Source: Microvelia longipes
Taxonomy: Eukaryota > Arthropoda > Insecta > Hemiptera > Veliidae
Assembly: GCA_018340805.1 (NCBI GenBank)
Contig: JACMZG010000008.1
Coordinates: 58,146,205 to 58,210,204, forward strand
Length of the DNA stretch: 64,000 bases
Reading direction: 5' to 3'
In this document: positions 48,156-57,125 of the stretch, piece after piece
Layout of the letters: the number at the start of each line of letters is the position of its first letter
Numbering within the stretch: the first letter of the stretch is position 1
Notes under the pieces: generated by a model
The model's database searches: none
What the model was told of the DNA's origin: nothing
The model's input: the letters and a program-made list of their open reading frames with translations, nothing else
Program-made: the position numbers and the translations under genes

Positions 48156-48214
48156 ACGAGTTTCTGTTTCTAGACGTTTCTATGGAACCCGATAACTTTC
48201 AGAGAAAGTTATCG

Positions 48215-48690
48215 AGATGTCATATACTAGTAATATGGCAAACTGATACAAGACAACGACTATTTGGTAGCGGGGGCCGCTAAGCGGCCTCCAGTGTTTA
48301 CGCCACGTTGCTTCAAATAGGCCGAAGACCTTTTTTATTGTATTTTTTATCTTTATTTTAAGTAATCAGCTAAGACTTATGTTTAAATGATAAGAATCCT
48401 GCTGGCATTTCGGTTAAGGTGTATCTTTGGGTTTTCACTGACTTTGATTTACTAGAGAAAAATCTAGAGCAAACAAGGCAATTGCTATTGTATGTAACAA
48501 AGGTAATTATACTGTATGTAATAAATTATAATCGGCACTAGAATAAGGAGTTCACAAAAAAATATAAAAATTGTACTTATCATACATTAACCTTTTCTTT
48601 GTAGAGATTTTCTCATATTACATCTTATAGATTTCTTAGCATGCGTATAAGAGTGTGCTCTACTCTTATACGCACCCAGTATATATATAC
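48215..48690 (-). repeat. Right arm of the large inverted repeat
   Basis: Reverse complement of the left arm, including a repeat-A copy (48226-48345). It carries the empty site for the 740-bp element, and near its outer end a local 13-bp hairpin (tgcgtataagagt and inverse). Confidence 0.85.
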
Positions 48691-48700
48691 ACACCCTGTA

Positions 48701-49709
48701 GGTGTGTGTGTGTGTTACAACGAGAACCTCTATATTTTCATTTCTCTATTTTTTATTTATTTATTTTTTTTTACCCGCCTGAGTGCAATCACTGGATTGT
48801 TTCTCAATCAAGCGCACCAAGCCATTAAAACTGTGCTATCTCTAATACTTGTAACAATCACAATTGTTGTTGTATTATTCAATAAATAAATAAAAAAAAA
48901 AAAATAAAAAACATTTTTTAATTTCAGCAACAAATTTCACACATTATGTATTATTACTTATTAAAGCGAATATTATTTTAAATCAAGAATAAAACTTATT
49001 TAGATGTAGATTAAACGTAAAGAATTTAAGAAGACAGATACAAGTATCGTGACTTAGTCCTATACTTGCTTGCTTATAGTAAATCTCTCTCATGAGACCC
49101 ATTCTTGCAAAATATGTTAGATATAAAAAATAAACAACTTTTTATAGAGTATACATTAAATTTATTTATTTATTATCATAATCGGATTTATTTATTTATT
49201 TTTTTGTTTATATATGGAATATAAAGTATTAAAAATAGACACATAAAAGGAAGTTCTAGATTTTTATCAAAAAATTATTCCTGATTTAGTATAAAAATAA
49301 CGTGGTTTGAAATAAGAAAGATATTTCAAATAATATAAAATAAGTTTTATAAAAGAAATACAAATATTAAGTCGGTATAGGGCAAATCGCCAAACAAGTG
49401 CTTAGTATAAAAAAATATTTTCCGGCTCAATAATTCTTTTAAGAAAATAATAAATTACTTATTTCACTCGTAATCGAATTTAGTGAAAAATTATACCTTT
49501 TCATCACTCTTACACTTTAATGAAAAATTTAGAACTTTTAATTTAATTAAATTATTTTTCGCTTATCAAGTTTCAAAGAAAGTTTTATCAAAGAAGTTTT
49601 ATTAAGTTTCTCAGGTCCCTGGTCTATCATGACCAGCTTATCTTTATATTATTTTGTAATAACATTGTTATTATTTGTAATTTATAAAACAAAGAATTTA
49701 TTTAAAAAT
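48701..49709. other. AT-rich DNA without a recognisable gene
   Basis: No supported gene; A/T homopolymers near 48890-48910. Confidence 0.5.
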
Positions 49710-49935
49710 TCGGTGACGGGGTACCTCGGAACTTTTCCTAATCTCTTTGGATTCGCTAAGCTCATCCTTCCTACATCGGAATCGCTTTGCTTGTCCTCAG
49801 AATATAAAAGTAGTTAAATTTATACACGTCTTCGGACTCGCTTCACTCGTCCTCAGATAGTAAATACATCCGTTTTATTCAGAGTGGTAACCCATCCAGA
49901 CACTGACCACGCTCGATGATGCTTAACCTTTATGT
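49710..49935 (-). repeat. 5S-rRNA-like module and body, best-preserved copy
   Basis: On the minus strand 49872-49928 reads aggttaagcatcatcgagcg, then tggtcagtgtctggatgggt and taccactctga, following 5S rRNA from the A-box through the intermediate element GGATGGGT to box C. The body on the same strand has two units of a (g)aggacgagtgaagcgagtcc-like motif plus 'gatgagcttagcgaatcc'. It is joined to B sequence as at 33.49 kb. Confidence 0.8.
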
Positions 49936-50035
49936 TAGATATACTTGGTGTATTAAATCAAAACATAGTGTACTGTACGCAAAGGTATACACGGATTTCA
50001 ACTCAATGGGATTTCTTTCAAACTTTTAAAATAAC
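49936..50035 (+). repeat. Dispersed repeat B, copy 6, part before the Penelope insertion
   Basis: Follows the 5S-like module ('acttggtgta', 'tatacacggatttcaactca') up to the target duplication ttttaaaataac (50024-50035). The B copy resumes at 51182. Confidence 0.75.
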
Positions 50036-50263
50036 TTCTAGGTTAATTAATGAAGACTTCAGTCCTATAGAATTTTTATTTAAATAAACATTAATTACAG
50101 ACGTTTCGCATGGCGAAGCCAATGCGAATGCCATGCTTCGCATGGCGAAGCCTTTGTCTCTCCTCGCATAAATTTAACCAGAGTCAACAATAATTTAAAT
50201 AATAATAATCAAACTATATTTAATTTCAGCATTTCTAATCCAAATAATTCTAAATATGCCTCT

Positions 50264-50629
50264 ATGCCGTATTTTGGTGATTCCACTCAAAAAGTAATTA
50301 AAATATTTAAACCATATAACATAAAAATAGCACAAAAGAACCCGTCAAATTTCAAGTCACGGTTTTTTTCAAAAACCAAAGATCCTATTTCCACCTTGCA
50401 ACGTTCCAATGTTATTTATAGAGTACCGTGTAAAAACTGTCAAAAAACCTATACCGGAGAGACTTCTCAACTTTTTCTAAACAGACTTAGACAACACAAC
50501 AAAGATATGGACAACTTAAAAACTAATACTGCTATTTCGGAACATATGACAAAGAAAAATCATAAAATTGACAACGACCATGTTCAAATACTACATACTG
50601 AAAACATTTCAATAAACGACGGATTTTAG
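50264..50629 (+). CDS. GIY-YIG endonuclease domain of a Penelope-like element (truncated)
   Basis: The 121-residue open frame ends at a TAG; homologous sequence (KAYILKTDPNSINKKTD) continues after the stop, which suggests a frameshift or point mutation there. The N-terminal segment (PYFGDSTQKVIKIFKPYNI) is the linker found between RT and nuclease in Penelope-like ORFs. Then come VIYRVPCKNC (GIY equivalent), TYTGETS (YIG equivalent), a conserved Arg in LNRLRQH and AISEHMTKKNHKID. This domain nicks the target for retrotransposition. Upstream in-frame residues (ISNPNNSKYAS) suggest the frame extends 5' of the first Met. Confidence 0.85.
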   Translation: MPYFGDSTQKVIKIFKPYNIKIAQKNPSNFKSRFFSKTKDPISTLQRSNVIYRVPCKNCQKTYTGETSQLFLNRLRQHNKDMDNLKTNTAISEHMTKKNHKIDNDHVQILHTENISINDGF

Positions 50630-51032
50630 AAAGCCTATATATTAAAACTGACCCCAATAGCATAAATAAAAAAACTGATACTAACAATATTAATAGTATA
50701 TATGCAAACATTCTTAACTCAAAAAAAACCGTTCAAAATTAGCCCCCCGTAATTTGCAAATCTTATTTTAGTTTTTAAATTTCCACCAGACTTCCTTTCT
50801 TTCCTAACCTTATCTCAATAATACCTTATCTGTTTATTGTTTGATTCTGTTCATTTAACTTGAGTTTTTGTTTTTTAAACTTGATGTTGTTTTTTCCTTA
50901 CATTTCAAATTATTTGTTAATTACTTTGTTATTACTTGTTTTAACTTGTGGTAAAGTTTTTGTGATGTTCTTTTGGTTTTGGTATACTTTACTAATATTT
51001 TTTGGTGTTGGTTGTTTGTTTTTGGTTTTTGT

Positions 51033-51075
51033 TTACACTGAAGATGCTTGGCTTCGCCATGCGAAACGTCTGTAA
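51033..51075 (+). ncRNA. Hammerhead-ribozyme-like motif in the Penelope 3' terminal repeat
   Basis: TTACA (stem I), CTGAAGA (51038-51044), stem II GCTTGGC/GCCATGC with a TTC loop and one T-T mismatch, GAA (51063-51065), palindromic ACGT as stem III, C at 51070 as the expected cleavage base, and TGTAA pairing perfectly with TTACA. One unpaired T lies between the box and stem II. The four-base palindromic stem III would work best as a dimer, as reported for Penelope hammerheads. The left inverted arm has the 3' half (GCGAAACGTCTGTAA) but lacks the CTGAAGA box. Confidence 0.6.
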
Positions 51076-51181
51076 TTAATGTTTATTTAAATAAAAATTC
51101 TATAGGACTGAAGTCTTCATTAATTAACCTAGAATTTAATTCTTAACAGTCCAATAACTATTTTGTTAATTTTAAAATAAC

Positions 51182-51615
51182 ATACATAAGTCATTTGATA
51201 AAAATTGAACAAATGCTGATAATAAGATGAAACTTAGAGCACATGTTGGTCTTATAAATCGCTACATGCGTGCTATACCACATATTGTTTGAACAAACTT
51301 TTTCGCGTTATATAATTTAGGACATTTCTGCTGTGTCATTATTAAGAATTAATGACACGATAAAAATATTATTTTCCGGACAGCACGACAACAGTTATAG
51401 GCTGATTTTTGTAGAAAGTTTCAACTCTCTAGCATGAAAATACTGGGAGCCACGATGATAACAGACATACACACATATACACAGAAAACTTAGGGAAGAC
51501 CACATAAAACGCTTCAGAAACATCTGAAACAAATAATTTCCGTAACTTCCTGGGTTTGAATTTTATTGCAAAAACAAGACTTTACCTATATACTTTATAT
51601 AGGAAAAGTAAAAAT
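51182..51615 (+). repeat. Dispersed repeat B, copy 6, part after the Penelope insertion
   Basis: Continues with 'aagtcatttgataaaaattg', 'tgctgataataagatgaaac', 'tagcatgaaaatactgggag', 'ccacgatgataacagaca' and ends 'aggaaaagtaaaaata'. Confidence 0.8.
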
Positions 51616-52166
51616 ATACTTTTTTACTGTAAAGTAAAAAACAAGAACAGTAACAGGTAAAATTGTTTGTAAATGGCTTTTGACGAAAGTTTCATAAACA
51701 AATTATATTATTAATTTTATTGTTTTAATTATGCATTTAAAATAGTCCCCGAAGTAAAAGTTAATAATAGTAGACTCTTTTAACACAGTAACAACAAATT
51801 CTTTTGACTTTAACGATAATATTTACTGTCACTTAGCAAACTCTCTTCTTCTCTAAAGACAGTTTATATTTTCTTTCCTTGTAAAGGAAAATTTTTCAAT
51901 TATAAGTCATGAGTAGAATCATTTATACAGTAAAGAAAATACTTATAAACTAAACTTAAATTGTAATTAAATAACCAGCTAAGTAATAAAAATATGACTA
52001 GGCTATTATTGTTTTATTGATGCGATATTTCAATTAAAACGTTAAGAAATAATTCTTGGATGTTTTAACGTTAATATAATACATTTAGTAAATTTTCATG
52101 ACAGCAGCGAATTTCGGAGTATGGTCATAATTCATATCAGAGGTCTTTGACCGCGAACAAAGAAGT
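51616..52166. other. AT-rich DNA without a recognisable gene
   Basis: Nothing supported. Confidence 0.5.
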
Positions 52167-52204
52167 TTTGCGAGACAATATATATATATATATATATATA
52201 ATAT

Positions 52205-52259
<55 letters not shown>

Positions 52260-52263
52260 GTGT

Positions 52264-52309
<46 letters not shown>

Positions 52310-52310
52310 T
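52167..52310. repeat. (AT)n(TG)n microsatellite
   Basis: AT array followed by a TG array with a CG-containing stretch (gcgcgcgcg). Confidence 0.95.
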
Positions 52311-54089
52311 ACGGTACTATTTTGGTACTTTTCGGGTGCGTGTTATAAGATAATGAAATAGATTTAAGAAATATTCTTACTGTCAAATCAAGCTAAAGTT
52401 TTTATTATTAAGAGTAACTTAATAAGCTTTAAGTAACTTAAAAGTTATATTTCATTAAGCGTAACTTTTCTTCGTAGAGTCCAAGAATTGAGATGTGCAT
52501 ACGTAATGTGGCCAAAAAACATTGTTTTTCGAAAGTCTCTTAAAAAGTCTCTTTTTCGAAGTCTTGTAAAAGTTTTTATTCTGCTTAAAACTACTTTTTT
52601 AAAAAATTTTTTTTTTCTTTATTAACTATTTAATTTTCTGTAATAAACCAAATTTTGAATAAATATATAATTACAATATTTTTAACCATGTAAAAAAACT
52701 ATGCATATCAGTGTTCCAATATTTTATAAACAATTATTTTTATTAGGTAATTTATAAAAATGCTTAATACTAAGCAATACATCGAATTTTAAGTAATAAT
52801 GTATAAAAAATATTATTATTAACAAAAAGCATGTATACAAGACGAAAAACAGAGAAAACTCAATAACCTGAAACATAATAACCTCAACTCATTCATTTCT
52901 CCTCCTAGGTTCTTTGACTTTTTCACCATTATTACCAAGCAAATTTCCCGTACTGTTTTTAAATACTTTTTCGACAGTGTTGGTAAATGAAATTTTGCAG
53001 CTGAAAAACAGTTTAGTAATTACCAATTTTGCAGCCATGAGTAGATAAAAGTGATATTATTAATTTTCATCCCTTTTTTGGCATAATAAAATTTAATAAA
53101 TTCCTAACTTTCTTAGCAATGGTATTTTAGCGATTTTCAATTCCTTATCCTCCAGATTAAATTAAACAACTGTGTGAATTTTCAACGAAGGTTAACTTTT
53201 GTTTCCTTGTGGGCATAATAAATTTAATTAATTTGTTACTTTGTTAGGAATGGTAATTTTTATTTCCTATCCGACGTAATAAATTCAATTTATTTTTAAC
53301 TTAGAAAGAAATGGTCATTTTTAATTCTTATCCAGCATGACAAACATAATAAATTTGTGACTCTGTAAGGAATGGTAATTTTTTATTATTAACACGAGAC
53401 CATAGATAAAAAATTATCTTAAAATTAAAGAGGTTAAAATGATAAACATAGTCTGCAGGAACTACAACTTTTGTAGGACATTTGATTGAGACATTTCTAT
53501 AACTTAATTAATTAAAAATAATAATTAAACTAATCAAAGTATTGAATAGTAATAATGATTTACATTTAATCTTGCAAAAGTATAAAATCTAAGCATAATA
53601 ATTCGCTGCAATCAAAATAGTTTTATCTCAACTTCTCCTTGAGCTCTTGCCTAAAACAATCTGAAAATTGGTTTTCTTAATCTTAACCTACCCCACCCTT
53701 TTGCCAGGAAATTAGGTTGTCTGACCCTAAACACGAGGTTTAGCGTATTAAAGTTTTGAATTTATTATAATCCAGTTTAAGGTATAATTCTACTTCTTTC
53801 GGTAATAAAAATACTGCTTTTAAAGTGAGTATTATAAAAGAGAAAGATTTAAAGAAAATTTTTGCCCAAACTTTTTGCCAAAGGAATACAAATTAAGATA
53901 CAAATTTAAAAAGCAAATACAGATATAAATTTTTAAACGCTCAATGTACTTCCGAATAATTGGAATAAAACATGGAATCTATGATGAAACGTATTGCGAT
54001 GTTGCAACAGACGGACTTAAGAATCGAGCATATTATATAAAACAAATTGTAATTAAGGCTTTATTACAATTTTTTGTATATTATATGTA
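52311..54089. other. AT-rich DNA without a recognisable gene
   Basis: 'aaggaatggtaattttt' and 'agaaatggtcatttttaat' recur loosely at 53230-53390 with about 60-70 bp spacing, a possible decayed tandem repeat. No coding evidence. Confidence 0.4.
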
Positions 54090-54092
54090 TAT

Positions 54093-54171
<79 letters not shown>

Positions 54172-54179
54172 ATATATAA
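54090..54179. repeat. (AT)n microsatellite
   Basis: About 85 bp of AT alternation. Confidence 0.95.
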
Positions 54180-54375
54180 CCCTTCACATTAATATAAACT
54201 TTGTCATATAAAAATATAGTACGGGTTACCGTTGTACTTAGTTACTTTGTACGCTTTGTTCGTCTTAAAAATGTCATAATGATCCACATCCAAAGCTGTG
54301 TTACCAAAAGTGGTTATGAATTTTTTCGGTCTTCGTTACGCTTGACTACAAAATAAAATATTTATTTCATTTCTA

Positions 54376-54457
54376 CAGTGTTATGGCTTTGGCATGCTTT
54401 ACTAGAATTTCATTTAATTATGAAATTCTAGTAAAGCATGCCAAAGCCATAACACTG
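54376..54457. repeat. Perfect palindrome, 38-bp arms
   Basis: Arms 54376-54413 and 54420-54457 are exact reverse complements around a 6-nt loop (ttaatt). No gene lies beside it. The absence of any mismatch points to recent origin, ongoing correction or an assembly artefact. Confidence 0.95.
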
Positions 54458-54494
54458 AAATGAGAATTATGTTTAATTACATAATTCTCATTTC
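54457..54494. repeat. Second perfect palindrome, 15-bp arms
   Basis: Arms 54457-54471 and 54480-54494 with an 8-nt loop tttaatta. It begins on the last base of the previous palindrome. Confidence 0.95.
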
Positions 54495-55105
54495 TTCTTT
54501 ATTAATATGGTTACTTTGTTTCTTTTATAAAAAACAAAAGATAAATTCAAATGTCTCATTTGGATGTGATTTTCTTATTGCTATTACTATTTTATTTTTA
54601 TATTTGATTGAAAATGATAAAAATAATGAAAATAAAATGTATAAAAATAATAAAATATATAAAATTATATACGGACACAAAAAGTGCAGATAAAAATCAT
54701 TCAATATATTGTGTGAGTATTTTAAATAATTTATGAAGCTTCTCTCCAGTAAAATCAGCAAAATATAGTGCTTGTGGTTTCATTTACCTAAGTGGTTTAG
54801 TGGGATTAACTTGATTATTTCATAATGAAGGAGTAAATTAAATAATTGTAAAAATGTTGGCGAATTTTCCTCTTTCTTGCGCAGTTTGTTGGCTTATGCT
54901 TTATAGTCGAAACAGTAGCACCTTTTAGAGAATTTCCGAAGAAAAGATGAGCTTATGAGGTTGAGGTCATTGTGCTATTAGTATTAGTTCTATGTTTTTC
55001 ATTTAGGCATTCATACAAAGCTTACTTTAAGCTAATATACAAAATGTTATCTCATGGTATCTCCAAAGGACATGGTATCTCCTTTGGAGAAACCATGCAA
55101 ATTGA
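54495..55105. other. AT-rich DNA without a recognisable gene
   Basis: One hairpin at 55058-55098 (tctccaaagg / cctttggaga). Nothing else. Confidence 0.5.
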
Positions 55106-55800
55106 CAGACTTTTAAAAGTGCTATACTGGTACGACTATAAAGCTTAAAAAATGGATTAGTACGTAAAAAAGCAAGAATTTCTATGAAAATTCGCTCGGC
55201 TTGCGGAACACCGCGCCAGAATTATTTTGTATAACTATAAATTTTCAAAAAAAAATCGGCATTCGATATGACAACTCTAAGTTGACCAATGTGCTAATTT
55301 AGGGAAAAATAAATAGAGGCGGCGTTGTATCTGTTTATCTAGAATCAGATAATGTATTACTATGGTATTACTAGATTAACTATCTAGTAATACCAGTTAA
55401 TGCAACCATAAAACCTTAAATAGCCAGGTAAAATAACCGACTAACACTTAGTTTACAAAAAAATATAGTTTCGACGTAAAAACTGAGATTTTAAAAGGAA
55501 TATAGTAGAGTGAAAATTACGTTAAGTACTGCAACTTGATTTTAAAACTTAGTCTTTTAGTTAAGACATTAGATTACGAAGTAGGGAACCCCGTGTTCGA
55601 CTCTTGGCGGAAACGACAATTTTAAAGATATTTATTTAAATTTTTATTTTGTTTAGTAAAATAATATTACGCACGTTCAGTAACCAAATAATTCTGGCGC
55701 GGAGGTCCGCAAAACGGGCAAATTTTATTTGAAATTTTGCTTAAGTTTTCAGATTTTTTTTAATAACTTGAGCAGTAGCGTCACAACTTATTTGATATAA
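55106..55800. repeat. Repeat E pair in inverted orientation, tRNA-like interior
   Basis: 'cggaacaccgcgccagaatt' at 55203 and its inverse (aattctggcgcggaggtccg) at 55690 form inverted ends. Between them, 55556-55620 reads like a tRNA 3' half (ccgtgttcgactc B-box, then ggcggaaacgac) with an A-box-like tagttaagac. The layout suggests a foldback or SINE-like unit. The short palindrome ggtattactaga..tctagtaatacc lies at 55365. Confidence 0.45.
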
Positions 55801-56390
55801 TGTAAAAATACCGTATTTGATATATGTATTTATTTAATATAAATACTTAAATAAACTAAATCATACCAAATGGCAGGACGAAAACCCAAATAGCAGTGTT
55901 TATGTGTAATAGAAAACCAATCACACGAACTTTTCTGCATCACATATTTTAAAAAAGCCACTGGAATTTAGTGTGAGACATTTTAATTATTTTACATGAA
56001 ATGTTATTCATCCGACGTATTCATTCAACCTTTAAGAATATACACATTCTTAAGTATCAAAAGTATAAACCGCAGGGAAGTATATTAAGACCTGACCACT
56101 AGACAGCCTGTTAAATAATTAGTTCGACATTCCTTTACAAATCTCTTCTTAGCGATAATTAGTTCTTATTCAGGATAATTAAACCCTTTAGGTATTCAAG
56201 AGCCTCCTGGTGGTTAAGCGTTTCTTTAATTGATTCTATCGATTGAAACAACCGAAATACTGTAATTTACTTATTTTCCATTTTTGGTACTATTGTATAG
56301 AATAGGCCTCCACTTATCATACCCAAAAATCTTAGGTCAATTAGAACTTTTGATAATGATAATAAACTACGTTTATTAGTTTATTAGTAA
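55801..56390. other. Sequence without a recognisable gene
   Basis: Nothing supported. Confidence 0.5.
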
Positions 56391-57125
56391 GAGTTCGGTT
56401 TTAGTTGAGTTCGGTTTTAGCTCTTATAGAGTGCAGATGTTTTTAACGGTGCTCCGTTTTAATTGAAGTTTTTGTATGGTTATTCTACAAAATTTAGTGA
56501 GGTATGGCGATAGGATTATCATCCATACGTAAGAGGACTTAAACGAAGTGAATTTATAAACTATAGTGTTATTGTAAAGACTTTTTCCGGACTTAAAAAG
56601 TAAGTAAGTTAATCCTATCTATTAATGATTAATAGCGATTTATTTTCCGCGAGGACAGTGTGTTTTTTTATGCTTGTATTAAAATATAAGTATTGGTCTT
56701 TTTATATTACGCAAATAACGTACCATCCTGCATTAGATATGGGCAGTAAATAAGCCATTAAGTAACATAATAAGTTAGTATTATTACTCAAGCTTAGGAC
56801 CAGTGGAGACGTGTCGGGTACAGCAAGACCGGCACGCGGAACATCGCTAGGGTGGTGACCTACTTAGGGGACTCTGAATATTTTCTTCATTCAGTCAGCA
56901 TTTCTGTCTTAGACTTTTCTTATATCTATTTCTATTATTAAATTTCATTGATTTTATAATTGTAAAATCTCTAGAAATCTTTTACAAAATAGATACGATT
57001 TTTTAGACCCAAAAATCTTTTCTTCCTTTTTTCATTAAAAGGACTGAATAAGATCTTTCCTATGAGCATATGTTTTGAAAAGTGATTTTTAGTTTACTTA
57101 TTTATCATAAGTAATAACAACCAAC
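56391..57125 (+). other. Probable LINE 5' UTR
   Basis: Begins with two tandem units of about 17 bp (gagttcggttttagt type, 56391-56424), reminiscent of the tandem starts of I/Jockey-type LINE 5' UTRs. It leads without interruption to the gag-like ORF. A GC-richer block at 56795-56880 (gtggagacgtgtcgggtaca) has no assignable function. The boundary is inferred. Confidence 0.4.

Larger units (their letters stand above)
50036..51169 (+). mobile_element. Penelope-like element remnant with inverted terminal repeats
   Basis: Flanked by the exact 12-bp duplication ttttaaaataac (50024-50035 and 51170-51181). Inverted arms 50036-50121 and 51050-51134 are near-exact reverse complements. Between them is a plus-strand GIY-YIG endonuclease ORF; the reverse transcriptase is missing (5' truncation). 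Inverted terminal copies after 5' truncation, a GIY-YIG domain and a hammerhead-like terminal motif are all features of Penelope-like elements. Confidence 0.85.

Noticed and set aside
49872..49928. A genuine 5S rRNA gene
   Set aside because: Only the internal control region is present, the 5' and 3' stems of 5S are missing, and the same truncated segment recurs inside a repeat family.
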